A stretch of 64,000 nucleotides of DNA from a bacterium endosymbiont of Escarpia laminata. GTDB taxonomy: Bacteria; Pseudomonadota; Gammaproteobacteria; Chromatiales; Chromatiaceae. Below are positions 43,873-51,961 of the stretch, piece by piece. Below the pieces are notes generated by a model, which made no database searches, was not told the DNA's origin, and worked only from the letters and a program-made list of their open reading frames with translations. The translations under genes and the position numbers were made by a program. The stretch's first letter is position 1; every line of letters starts with the position of its first letter. The stretch spans positions 1-64,000 of the forward strand of contig QGON01000055.1 of the NCBI GenBank assembly GCA_003660235.1. Direction: 5' to 3'.

Positions 43873-43907
43873 CTTAACGAAACGTGAAATTATTTATCGT
43901 TTCATCA
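43873..43907 (+). promoter_or_regulatory. Predicted enhancer site
   Basis: cttaacgaaacg at 43873-43884 and cgtttcatc from 43898. The arm offset of 23 nt equals that at 41036-41074 and 38087-38125, and the site ends 89 nt before the sigma-54 promoter at 43996. Confidence 0.65.
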
Positions 43908-43995
43908 TATCCTGGAGGAAACACGTGCTGTTCATCAACCGGGATAAAATCAATATCCTATTGTTTTATATAAATAATTTAAGATAATAATAAGT

Positions 43996-44010
43996 TGGCA
44001 CGGCATCTGC
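43996..44010 (+). promoter_or_regulatory. Predicted sigma-54 promoter of the small His-rich gene
   Basis: TGGCAC (43996-44001), N5, CTGC (44007-44010). The remaining bases of 43854-44082 are AT-rich leader. Confidence 0.75.
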
Positions 44011-44082
44011 AATATCTACTGCAAGCAGTCACCAAAGACAGCTTTTCAAACAAACTTTAAACCAGAATTTTGGAGATAGATC

Positions 44083-44352
44083 ATGAAAAAGATATTTGCA
44101 ATTGTCGGCCTTGCACTGTTGACTTCTGCCGCCTGGGCTCATGATGAACACTTTGGGGGTAACCCCGATATGTCCTCAAGTCCTATAATGGATCATGGCA
44201 CGGGTGAACGCGCACATGCACTACAGAAGGGAGAGAACGACCTATATGCCAGTCAGATGATTTCACAGCCGGCTGACCATTCACACAAATCAGGACCGGT
44301 CGACCGCTCCGCATACGATCCTGATGGTAATCAGGGCATTATTCCAAATTAA
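44083..44352 (+). CDS. Small periplasmic His-rich protein
   Basis: Protein of 89 residues: signal peptide MKKIFAIVGLALLTSAAWA and a short hydrophilic mature part with many His and Asp (HDEHFGG, MDHGTGERAHA, DHSHKSG). No fold is obvious; a metal-binding or sensing role is inferred from composition and from its sigma-54 promoter shared with the Met-rich protein. It has a good ggagat site before the ATG and is followed by a strong hairpin. Confidence 0.7.
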   Translation: MKKIFAIVGLALLTSAAWAHDEHFGGNPDMSSSPIMDHGTGERAHALQKGENDLYASQMISQPADHSHKSGPVDRSAYDPDGNQGIIPN

Positions 44353-44481
44353 CACAGCCTATTCTTAACCGGCCTGGTCCCCAAGACTCCAGGCCGGTTG
44401 AGTCGATAGCCTTCAGGTGATAGGAATTCTGCAGTATGGTTTGTTCCCATCACATGCATTGCATATGCTTAAGATCCTGGC
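44349..44481. repeat. Direct repeat, left copy (133 nt), with terminator-like hairpin
   Basis: Starts ttaacacagcctattct and ends gcatatgcttaagatcctgg. It matches 49547-49681 across the whole length with scattered substitutions. Inside is an 11-bp hairpin (44367-44377 / 44389-44399, aaccggcctgg and its complement) just after the small His-rich gene, a probable terminator. Confidence 0.85.
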
Positions 44482-45332
44482 TATGCGCTTGCAATAATCG
44501 ACTGTAGCTTGGTCAGGAAAGACGCGCGCTCCCCCCCCGGTACAGCCACCACTGCCGGGTGGCGGAATGGGGGGGTGGTCAGTTCCTGGAAATTGACCCT
44601 CTCTCCACGAAGGTCCAACAGCGGACAGCCGACTTTTTCCAACAACAGGGAGGAGGGTCCGATATCCCATAGAAAGGCGCCTCGGCTCATGTAAGCAAAG
44701 GTCGCACCCTGCAGAATCCGCTTAAAGATATATATAGCCGAGCGGGGATAATTGCCAACCTGGAGTCCCAGGGCCGCCTGGATCTGCTCCGGGCTCCGGT
44801 ACTCTTCCCGTAACAGATCGTAAAAGCCCAAAGAGAGATAACACTCGCTGGCCCACTGGGTCGGAGTTGGGATTTGTTGGTGATTTTGATCAAAAACCCC
44901 TTCGGTATCGGCAAAGGCATAGTAGAGGGACTTCAGGGCGGGATAGAAATTCACACCGAAGAGAAAACGACCCCGCTGCATCACCCCAAAGCTGATACCA
45001 AAGCCGTCACTACCCTCCAGATAGGGTTTGGTGCCATCCAGTGGGTCGATGACGATGGTATATTCGGCGTTCGCCGGAGGCTGGCTTTGCGCGTTGAACT
45101 CCTCGGAAATCACCGGATAATCGCCGTACTCCTCTCTACAGAATGCCAGCAGTTGCCGTTCTGTGTGGATATCCACCTCTGAGAAGACCTCATTGGCGGC
45201 CCAGGCGTCCTCCATCGAATCATCGGTTTTGACCTGTGCCACCGCTTCCGATTGGCGTTCGAGCTGATAGTCGCCCAATTCCTGAAGCGTTTGGAACAGG
45301 ACGTCCAGGCGATCGCGGAGTTTATCGATCAT
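44481..45332 (-). CDS. Inositol-monophosphatase-family phosphatase
   Basis: Metal-dependent phosphatase of 283 residues with the family sites: EVDIHTE, ISEEF (metal Glu), IDPLDGTKPY (metal Asp pair) and WDIGPSSLLLEKVG near the C-terminus. Members dephosphorylate inositol phosphates, sugar phosphates or 3'-phosphoadenosine compounds. It is the last gene of the cassette and overlaps the CDP-alcohol transferase gene by 4 nt, so its substrate is probably the phosphorylated lipid or small molecule made by that enzyme (as in phosphatidylinositol-phosphate or phosphatidylglycerophosphate routes). Confidence 0.87.
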   Translation of the reverse strand: MIDKLRDRLDVLFQTLQELGDYQLERQSEAVAQVKTDDSMEDAWAANEVFSEVDIHTERQLLAFCREEYGDYPVISEEFNAQSQPPANAEYTIVIDPLDGTKPYLEGSDGFGISFGVMQRGRFLFGVNFYPALKSLYYAFADTEGVFDQNHQQIPTPTQWASECYLSLGFYDLLREEYRSPEQIQAALGLQVGNYPRSAIYIFKRILQGATFAYMSRGAFLWDIGPSSLLLEKVGCPLLDLRGERVNFQELTTPPFRHPAVVAVPGGERASFLTKLQSIIASA

Positions 45333-46051
45333 GATTCTGTATGTTTCTGGAAGAGCAGATCCCGGCTTGACCAGAAATAACCGATGCCGGAACCCACCAC
45401 CAGCAGCAGGGTCAGCCCCATGTAGAGCATCTCATAGTAATCAGCAAGTGGCGTTTGATCCGGCCGCAACCAGAATAGTAGCGCCAACACCAAAACGGCA
45501 ATACGGGTGGTCAGGGTGTGTTCTCTGGAGGGTTCGAAGAACACCGGCAGGGTAAGCAGGTAGGCGGCGACGCCCAGCAGGACGGCCATCTGCCAAGACT
45601 CAGGCACAACTGCGATCAGATAGACACCCGCCAGGGGAACGGATATCAGGTCGGTTTTTACCTTGGCAAATATCGATGCGCTGACCACCACATTGCTGGC
45701 CCCGGCGAACTGTTTGATGAATACCACCAGCAGATCACGGGTCAGCAGCACGAACAGGAACCATAAAGAAAAATGTCCGGCATCGATCAGCATGATCAAG
45801 AGGGCGAAATAGGAGATATGATCCACGATAGGGTCAAAATAGGCCCCGAACACCGAGCGCATGTCATAACGTTTGGCAATGATCCCATCCCAGCAGTCGC
45901 CCACGAAAACGGCGGCAAAGGCCAGGGCTATCCAGGTTCTGATGGATTCATCCTGGGTCATAAACCAGCTGATCAACAAGGGGAAGATCAGAAAAAAACG
46001 TAATACGGTTATCTGGTTCGGGGTCAGTAAGGGGCGGGTACTTTTTGTCAT
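45329..46051 (-). CDS. CDP-alcohol phosphatidyltransferase family protein
   Basis: Inner-membrane enzyme of 240 residues with about six helices and the family metal-binding signature in the stretch GDCWDGIIAKRYDMRSVFGA followed by YFDPIVD (D..DG..A.R....G...D...D). It condenses a CDP-activated group with an alcohol. A cytidylyltransferase-like gene lies upstream and a phosphatase downstream, which suggests the three steps activate, transfer, dephosphorylate. The ATG follows a hairpin region (46072-46084). Confidence 0.88.
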   Translation of the reverse strand: MTKSTRPLLTPNQITVLRFFLIFPLLISWFMTQDESIRTWIALAFAAVFVGDCWDGIIAKRYDMRSVFGAYFDPIVDHISYFALLIMLIDAGHFSLWFLFVLLTRDLLVVFIKQFAGASNVVVSASIFAKVKTDLISVPLAGVYLIAVVPESWQMAVLLGVAAYLLTLPVFFEPSREHTLTTRIAVLVLALLFWLRPDQTPLADYYEMLYMGLTLLLVVGSGIGYFWSSRDLLFQKHTES

Positions 46052-46071
46052 TGCCTGTCCATTGATTAAAA

Positions 46072-46084
46072 GGGGTCAGACCCC
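46072..46084. repeat. ggggtc-a-gacccc palindrome
   Basis: Perfect 6-bp arms between two cassette genes (46072-46084). A repeat of this form is common in related genomes; it could attenuate the operon. Confidence 0.5.
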
Positions 46085-46085
46085 A

Positions 46086-47894
46086 TTAATCCCATAGTGC
46101 CTTCAACTTCTTTAACAGAAAGTTATTGTCCTTTTTATCCCGGACGGCGATGCGTACATAATCTTTGCCTTCGAAGCCGATCTTGCCGGTGCAATCCTTG
46201 ATCAATATTTCGTTCTCCTCCAGCAGGATGGTGGTCAACTCGGTGGCGGAATACTTGTGCATCAGTTCGCACAGAAAATAGTTGGATTGGGACGGAATCA
46301 CCCGCAGGAATTTTATCTCCTGGAGTTTCAGGAAGAAACGGTCCCGCTCCTTGGCGATTCGGCTGCAGGCAAGATGGTAGTCTGAGCGGTATTTACCGAA
46401 GATCTGCAGAAAAAACTCACCAAAGGAGTTGATATTCCAGATGGATATCCGCTCTCTGATCGAGGCGATAATGTCGGCATCACTGGAGGCGATCACCCCG
46501 AGCCGCAAACCCGGTACCCCGTAGCTCTTGCTGATGCTCTTGATGATAATCAGGTTGGGATGGCGTTGCAGTACATCGGACGAGATCAGGGAGTTATGAA
46601 TGCCATCGCTAGTAAAATCGACAAAAGACTCATCGAGAATCAGGCGCTTGTCCTTTTTCTTCAAGTAGCTCGCCAACAGGTGAACATCATCGGTGGAGAG
46701 ATAGTGGCCGCTCGGATTGTCCGGGTTAATCAGCAACAGGGTCTCGACCTGCTTCGAGAACTGCTTGAGATCATCCAAACCGTAGCTGTAATCCGCATTG
46801 TCCGGGATGAATTGGACCACATTAGCATCGCCGATTCTTTCGGGATATTCATTGAACGTGGGGAAGATGACGCCTACCTTGCCCTCGACGAAATTGAACA
46901 GCGCATTGATCAGCTCGGTCGCGCCATTGCCGACGATGATCTCGCCGGCGTCGCAGGTAAACATCTCCGAGGCCATCAGATTCTGGATGCTCAATCCGGA
47001 TGGGTATTCCGTCAGCAGGCTCTGGTAGTGATACCTCATTTCGTCCAGCATCCTGCGGGGCGGGAAATAGGGATTCACCAGATAGCAGAAATCCTTGAGA
47101 AACGGGAAACGCCAGTAGCCGCCAAACCGCTTCTGGTAGAGCTCGAGTTTTTCCCCCTCGGGAGCGAACAGGGTGCCTGCATTGTTCAGGTCCTTCTGGT
47201 CGTCGATCTCATACCATTTCTCGGTGGAGAGCCGGTGGACCTTCAGGTCCTGGGTTTCGAGCAGCGTGATGACCCGCAGTACCTGCTCGTAATACTCATT
47301 TTTGCCCAACGCCTGCTGATAGGCCTGCAGGAAAGGTACGTAGCTGTTGGTGGAGAAGTCGCGGGACAGCTTGTAGATGTTGACGGTCTTGTAATAGTCT
47401 TCGACCTGGCTGTAGTCGAAATCTTTCTTCGGAATGAACTGAATAATATTGTCGTCACCGTCCAGGGTAACGACGGTTCCGTCCATCCAGGCATCGTATT
47501 TGGCGACGATGGCCAGATTGGGGTGGGGATTTTCAATCAGATCGAATACGATGTTTTCTTCGAAGATCAGATCGCTTTCAAGCAATATCGTGTCATCCTC
47601 CAGCAGATATTTCTTTGCCAGGAAGAGGGAGTAGATATTGTTGGTCTTATCGTAGACCTCGTTTCTCACATAAACGATCTGCATCCCCTTGTATTTGTGA
47701 CCCACCAGCTTTTTGACGTTTTCCGACTTGTAGCCAACGATCAGTATGACCCGGTTCACCTCTGTCTTGGCCAGGGTGTCCAGCATCCGTTCGATAAGGG
47801 TCTGGTCGTGAATCTTGACCATGCATTTTGTATTGTCCGCGGTGACCTTCCCGAGCCTCTTGCCCATTCCGGCAGCCAGAATAATTGCTTGCAT
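46086..47894 (-). CDS. Nucleotidyltransferase fused to class I/II aminotransferase
   Basis: Bifunctional protein of 602 residues. Residues ~1-240 are a LicC-like sugar/choline-phosphate nucleotidyltransferase (AIILAAGMGKRLG, KCMVKI, LLESDLIFEE). Residues ~265-602 are a HisC/CobD-like PLP enzyme (GNGATELINALFN, NPDNPSGHYL, ILDESFVDF, and the PLP Lys in SISKSYGVPGLRLG). Similar architectures occur in cytidylyltransferase-transaminases of phosphonate and choline-like headgroup pathways, though the phosphonate enzyme PntC uses a different aminotransferase class as far as I recall. It likely makes an amino-alcohol phosphate and links it to CMP. No PEP mutase gene is in the window. Confidence 0.85.
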   Translation of the reverse strand: MQAIILAAGMGKRLGKVTADNTKCMVKIHDQTLIERMLDTLAKTEVNRVILIVGYKSENVKKLVGHKYKGMQIVYVRNEVYDKTNNIYSLFLAKKYLLEDDTILLESDLIFEENIVFDLIENPHPNLAIVAKYDAWMDGTVVTLDGDDNIIQFIPKKDFDYSQVEDYYKTVNIYKLSRDFSTNSYVPFLQAYQQALGKNEYYEQVLRVITLLETQDLKVHRLSTEKWYEIDDQKDLNNAGTLFAPEGEKLELYQKRFGGYWRFPFLKDFCYLVNPYFPPRRMLDEMRYHYQSLLTEYPSGLSIQNLMASEMFTCDAGEIIVGNGATELINALFNFVEGKVGVIFPTFNEYPERIGDANVVQFIPDNADYSYGLDDLKQFSKQVETLLLINPDNPSGHYLSTDDVHLLASYLKKKDKRLILDESFVDFTSDGIHNSLISSDVLQRHPNLIIIKSISKSYGVPGLRLGVIASSDADIIASIRERISIWNINSFGEFFLQIFGKYRSDYHLACSRIAKERDRFFLKLQEIKFLRVIPSQSNYFLCELMHKYSATELTTILLEENEILIKDCTGKIGFEGKDYVRIAVRDKKDNNFLLKKLKALWD

Positions 47895-47969
47895 TTACTT
47901 CACCTTATGATTCGGATCGTGATAAATGAAAAGAACCGGGTAAAACACTCTCGGCTCAAAAAATGTAAG

Positions 47970-49094
47970 TCACAGCGTTGCCTGTCGTACCAACTCAGCT
48001 GTTGTGACAATTCCGGCATTCTGCGGTATGGGGGTTTCTGCAATATCCTTCCCCCCCAGTTTTCCACCGACGATATATTCTTTGTGCATCATCTCCTGGG
48101 TCCATGTGAGGACCGTGTCGATTGCAGGTGTGGTCGTGTCGGTAATGGCCGCGACACCCTTGATAATCAGCAAGCCAAAAGGGATGTCTTCGGTAAAATA
48201 GCGGGATTGGAAATCCGGAATGAAGCCGTCCTCTGTCTTCAGCATGGGTGTTGGAATACCCCGGAATGAGGCAATTCCGCAGATCTTACGGGTCAGTTCC
48301 TGCGCGTTGCCAACGCCATAATGTTCAAGCAACGGCAAAATGTAAGAGAGGTCCAGGGGAATGCGGGCGAAGATGTCGTGTACCTCCCGGTCCATTCTGA
48401 TCAGCAATTCAGATGCAGCATCATCCCAGCCTTCGTAGAAAAGGATAGGTTCCTGCCAGGACCGGCCCTTTTCATAGTCGCGGAAAAGCGTGTACATGCG
48501 GGGGGGATGAAGGATCGGATTGGAGGTGGCCAGGGTAATCTCGAGAAAATTGTTCAAACAGCTCACCGGCATTTGCAGGATTTCTTCAAGGATGGAGGCG
48601 ATCTCACTGCACCTGCTCTGCGGGATGGAGGCGATTGCGATCCCCTCTTTTTTGGGACTGCCGAAAACCTCTCTGCCATAGTGGATAATGCGGCTGATAT
48701 AGGGAACCCTCTGTGCCCCAAAAATGGAGACGCTGGCAGAAGCACCCTGCAAGGCCTTTTGTGCCAACCAGTCGAATCCACCGCTGCCTGGAAATGAACC
48801 GACCCAGACGTTCCCGGTCAGGTGGGGTGCGACCGTTTCCAGGACGGCTGCGCGGGCATAGGCCGGCAGTGTCAGAATGACGAGGTCTGCCCCAGGGATG
48901 ACCTCACTGGCCTGGTTGGAGATCAGGTGGGGACGCCCGGTTGTGCTTCGATTCTGGTCATCCAGAACCCGAATGGACTCACCCCAAAGACCGGGTTTCC
49001 GGGTCAACACCCGGATTTCAAGCCCTTTTTTCTGACTCAACAGTCCTGCCAGCACATGGGCGACATTGCCTCCACCACAGATTGCTATTCTCAT
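47970..49094 (-). CDS. Octopine/opine dehydrogenase family oxidoreductase
   Basis: NAD(P)-dependent enzyme of 374 residues: N-terminal Rossmann motif AICGGGNVAHVLAGLL and the middle segments WVGSFPGSGGFDWLAQKALQ and FGAQRVPYISR, followed by the C-terminal all-helical NAD/octopine dehydrogenase domain with the His in LEITLATSNPILHPPRM. The family reductively condenses an amino acid or amine with a 2-oxo acid. As first gene of the cassette (good GGAG site before ATG 49094) it may build or open the amine carried by the downstream enzymes. Confidence 0.85.
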   Translation of the reverse strand: MRIAICGGGNVAHVLAGLLSQKKGLEIRVLTRKPGLWGESIRVLDDQNRSTTGRPHLISNQASEVIPGADLVILTLPAYARAAVLETVAPHLTGNVWVGSFPGSGGFDWLAQKALQGASASVSIFGAQRVPYISRIIHYGREVFGSPKKEGIAIASIPQSRCSEIASILEEILQMPVSCLNNFLEITLATSNPILHPPRMYTLFRDYEKGRSWQEPILFYEGWDDAASELLIRMDREVHDIFARIPLDLSYILPLLEHYGVGNAQELTRKICGIASFRGIPTPMLKTEDGFIPDFQSRYFTEDIPFGLLIIKGVAAITDTTTPAIDTVLTWTQEMMHKEYIVGGKLGGKDIAETPIPQNAGIVTTAELVRQATL

Positions 49095-49649
49095 GATGCA
49101 GCTCCGTCACTTGATATTTTGCAGCTCACGGTCATTCGGGCGGGTGTCCAAGGGTGCAGACAAAAGCGGAATCCACCCCCCTGCTGTTGGAGCTCGCGCT
49201 GCCCTGGCATTGCGGGTAAGTGCTGCTGAAAAGTTAGAGGGTGGGGCTATAGTGGCGGAATCGGGAGCACCGATCTGGTGCCCGGCTGGATTTCACGATG
49301 CCACGTAATGTAACCGCGCAAGTATACCACAAAAACTGCTATGGTATCTGTGTTTGACAAGATCGGGGCGGGAGGCGTGCTGGATCAGGGCGTCGACGGC
49401 AAATGCTGCACTCTTTCGGAAGCCAATAAACTACCCCGCTGCAAGCAGGCGGGGTATTGCTAAGGAGTTGCCCGAGAATCTTTCTGATTCTCATCGCAAC
49501 ATCGATTTTTAACGTGGCAAGCCACGGGGAATTACATCCTCAGTGATTAACACAGCCTATTCTCAACCGGCATGGTCCCAAAAACTCCAGGCCGGTTGAG
49601 GGGATAGCCTTCGTGTAATAGGAATTCTGCTGTAACATTACTGTTCCCA
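49095..49649. other. Intergenic region with tandem hairpins and right direct repeat
   Basis: No gene seen in 555 nt. Three hairpins follow each other: 49432-49456 (taccccgc/gcggggta), 49474-49492 (gagaatc/gattctc) and 49513-49526 (cgtggc/gccacg). The right copy of the long direct repeat starts at 49547. The upstream part (49095-49310) should hold the promoter of the opine dehydrogenase operon. Confidence 0.6.
49432..49526. repeat. Cluster of three hairpins
   Basis: Stems of 8, 7 and 6 bp within 95 nt. The first (aaactaccccgctgcaagca...) resembles repeat families beside small transposons in gammaproteobacteria. Could be an element end, a structured RNA, or a terminator cluster. Confidence 0.55.
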
Positions 49650-49681
49650 TCACATGCATTGCATATGCTTAGGCCCCTGGC
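49547..49681. repeat. Direct repeat, right copy (135 nt)
   Basis: Second copy of 44349-44481. It holds the corresponding hairpin (49564-49575 / 49587-49598, one mismatch) and the last codons of the cytochrome gene that ends at 49650. Confidence 0.85.
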
Positions 49682-50471
49682 ACTCCAAGGCCCGTTTGTC
49701 CCACAGGCTTTTTATATATACGACCAGATTCTCCGCATCCTTTTCATCCAGCCCCTTTGTTTTCCAGGCCGGCATACGCTCTGTTCGCTGTGAGCCGTCA
49801 AGGATCGTCTTGACCAAAGCTTCATCGGTGTGATGCCAGGCATGGGCCGAACCATCCAGAGCAGGAGCCATGATGTAGTTCTTATTGGTCAAGGCTTCCA
49901 GCGTATAGGTTTCACCTACCCCGTCCACACCATGGCAACTCTGACAATGTTCCGTAAAGAGTTTTTGTCCTTGCCTGCCAGATTCGGTAAGTGGTTTTTT
50001 ACTGCTACCAAGGCGATACCAATTTTCTCCCCCGTCACTCGAGACAATGATTTTGCCATATTGATTAAGGCCAACAAGCCTGTTTGGGTCATCTGCGGTT
50101 ACCGAGAGCTGTGTCAATACCTGTGCACCAAACTTGTTATTGACGGGTGTCCACATAGACTCTGAGCCACGCATGCGAAGCAATCCTTTTCCGGCGACAA
50201 ATGCATAGAGCGTACTATCAGTCGTTTCGCTGATCATGGTTGCAGGCAGCCTGAACGGGTAGGAGAGGTTCCAGCTCAGGCCTTTGTCACGACTGACATA
50301 CAGACCTTTATCCGTTGCCACATGGAGCTGTGAGGGCGTTCCGGCATGCCAGGCAACCCCCTTTGCCTTGGGCAGGGTTTCCAAGGTGAGCGTTTCGCCC
50401 TGGGTAATGGATACAAACATTGAGAGTGACAGTGCGATCAGCAATATAAAACAGGTCTTGTTTACTTTCAT
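49650..50471 (-). CDS. Cytochrome c with N-terminal BNR-type beta-propeller
   Basis: Exported protein of ~273 residues. After the signal peptide (about 1-25) come repeats of the BNR/Asp-box kind (DKGLYVSRDKGLSWNLSYP, KIIVSSDGGENWYRLG), then a cytochrome c domain (~165-262) with CQSCHG, a downstream Met in MPAW and the usual YIKSLW end. The Asp boxes and heme together suggest an extracytoplasmic redox sensor or enzyme. ATG 50471 is preferred because of a GAGG site six bases upstream; an ATG four codons before it is possible. The 3' end lies within the direct repeat. Confidence 0.8.
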   Translation of the reverse strand: MKVNKTCFILLIALSLSMFVSITQGETLTLETLPKAKGVAWHAGTPSQLHVATDKGLYVSRDKGLSWNLSYPFRLPATMISETTDSTLYAFVAGKGLLRMRGSESMWTPVNNKFGAQVLTQLSVTADDPNRLVGLNQYGKIIVSSDGGENWYRLGSSKKPLTESGRQGQKLFTEHCQSCHGVDGVGETYTLEALTNKNYIMAPALDGSAHAWHHTDEALVKTILDGSQRTERMPAWKTKGLDEKDAENLVVYIKSLWDKRALECQGPKHMQCM

Positions 50472-50493
50472 TGTGCGCCTCATCTATTTCCAA

Positions 50494-50553
50494 TAAAGCT
50501 GAGTTGAGCAGCTTGCCTGCTCAAACAAAACTTATACCCGGAGGGTGTAATCA
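50494..50553 (-). promoter_or_regulatory. Duplicated 60-nt upstream element, copy A
   Basis: Nearly identical to 52444-52503 and in the same place and orientation relative to its gene. On the minus strand it holds ACCCTCCGGGT, a TATAAG -10-like box (50531-50536) and then an 8-bp hairpin (ttgagcag/ctgctcaa, 50504-50524) that would form at the very start of the transcript. Confidence 0.65.
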
Positions 50554-50943
50554 TTTAATCCCCGCCTTATGTTGTTCACGTCGAACAAAGGCGATGATGT
50601 GTTCTGTTGCCTCCGGAGTGACATCCGGCAGAGACTTCATGTCACCGAAGCTCCAGTGGTGTGATCTAACCCCATCTCTCACAGCAAAATGAAACGTAAG
50701 ATCAGCATGGTGGGCCGGTCGATAGATCTGATGAACCAGCGGTGGACCTTGTTGTGTTCCCCGTCCACTCTGTCCATGACACGTGACACAATATTGATTG
50801 AACAGCACCCGCCCCTGTTGTGCATTACCTTTGAAACCAACAGGTGGCAGATGCATGGCTTTGCGACGTTCTTCGGGATCCAGACCCTCACAGGCGACCA
50901 GGACCAGTGGAAGGATCAAGACCATATATAACTGCAGCTTCAT
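50551..50943 (-). CDS. Lipoprotein cytochrome c
   Basis: Protein of 130 residues. The signal peptide ends in a lipobox (LPLVLVACEG, lipid-carrying Cys18). One heme motif CVTCHG (~52) with a Met in GDMKSLPDVT as likely axial ligand and the C-terminal helix HIIAFVRREQ. It is in line with DsbA-like and BNR-cytochrome genes on the minus strand and may hand electrons to the copper-rich periplasm. Confidence 0.85.
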   Translation of the reverse strand: MKLQLYMVLILPLVLVACEGLDPEERRKAMHLPPVGFKGNAQQGRVLFNQYCVTCHGQSGRGTQQGPPLVHQIYRPAHHADLTFHFAVRDGVRSHHWSFGDMKSLPDVTPEATEHIIAFVRREQHKAGIK

Positions 50944-50990
50944 ACGTTAAATCTCATAACGCTGCGCATGTAGGATGGAATGATGACCAG

Positions 50991-51848
50991 CTACTGCTTT
51001 TTCGCTTTCTGCTCTGACAACAAACGGTCTACTGCAGTCTGCAAGCTGGAAACCGGCAAAGCGCCGGCAGTAGCAAAAACATCACCGCTAACATGATTGA
51101 GAAAGATCGTTCCGGGCGTACCTGAGATCCCGGCTTTAACACCATCCTCATAATCTTCTCTGACTCGGGTGGTCATCCTTCCACTATCGAGGCAAACCCT
51201 GAATGTCTTGCCATCCAGGCCGATCTCCTCAGCCAGTGGCACCAGACGATCAATTGGGAATCCCCTGCCGTTGGAAGTCGTGCGTTGATAGATCAGATCG
51301 GAGTAACGCCAGAAGGCGTCGTTTCCTCCCAGTTCCGCTGCGCACTCTGTTGCCTCGGCCTCCTTCTGTGCACCGGGGTTGTGAAACTCAAGAGGAAAAT
51401 GCCGGTAAACCCAGTTGACTTTGCCCGCATTCTGTTCGATCAGCTTTTTTACGTTCGGGTGATACCGTTTACAGAACGGGCATTCGAAATCCGAGTACTC
51501 AACCAGACTGACTGGCGCATTGGGATCACCATAGATATGATCCCGTTGCGGTGAAACCGGACGAAGATTTCTTGCATGTTCCGCGCTTTTGCGACGCTTG
51601 CCTTCTGTCGCCGCTACACGCTTCTTCTCGATATAGGATTCGATGCCCTGCTCTATAACCCGATCCATGAAGCCCTCTTCATCGATCAACCGTCGCAACT
51701 CTTTTCTGACCTCTTCTGCAATGGTCGCTCTGTCTGCCATCGACCCGCCGGAATCCGCACGGACAGCAGAGCTGATCGCAACAGCACCCATTACGCATCC
51801 AACCAATAATATGGTCAGAAATTGCCTACTTGATCTATTATTAATCAT
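50991..51848 (-). CDS. DsbA-family thiol:disulfide interchange protein
   Basis: Exported protein of 285 residues: signal segment (about 10-31), a helical charged spacer (~40-95), then a DsbA-type thioredoxin fold (~105-280) with the CPFC active site in EYSDFECPFCKRYHP and the cis-Pro in GISGTPGTIFL. Long N-terminal spacers are seen in disulfide isomerase-like ScsC/BdbD-type proteins linked with copper tolerance. Its neighbourhood supports that link. The ATG has a weak site; no better start is seen. Confidence 0.87.
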   Translation of the reverse strand: MINNRSSRQFLTILLVGCVMGAVAISSAVRADSGGSMADRATIAEEVRKELRRLIDEEGFMDRVIEQGIESYIEKKRVAATEGKRRKSAEHARNLRPVSPQRDHIYGDPNAPVSLVEYSDFECPFCKRYHPNVKKLIEQNAGKVNWVYRHFPLEFHNPGAQKEAEATECAAELGGNDAFWRYSDLIYQRTTSNGRGFPIDRLVPLAEEIGLDGKTFRVCLDSGRMTTRVREDYEDGVKAGISGTPGTIFLNHVSGDVFATAGALPVSSLQTAVDRLLSEQKAKKQ

Positions 51849-51961
51849 TGCTCTCTGCCCTCATGAATTTATTGATATTGCCCAGCTTCGGTTGTGAAAT
51901 CTCATATCTGGAAAAGGAGGCGCTCAGGAACCCCCCCCTTTTCCGACAGCTATTCCAGTTA

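Noticed and set aside
46086-47894. Phosphonate pathway assignment (PntC-like)
   Set aside because: The aminotransferase half is of the HisC/CobD class, and no phosphoenolpyruvate mutase or phosphonopyruvate decarboxylase gene is in the window.
46560-48269. Open frame of 569 codons antisense to the nucleotidyltransferase-aminotransferase and opine dehydrogenase
   Set aside because: Mirrors codon usage of two well-conserved genes on the other strand and spans their intergenic gap; no domain seen.
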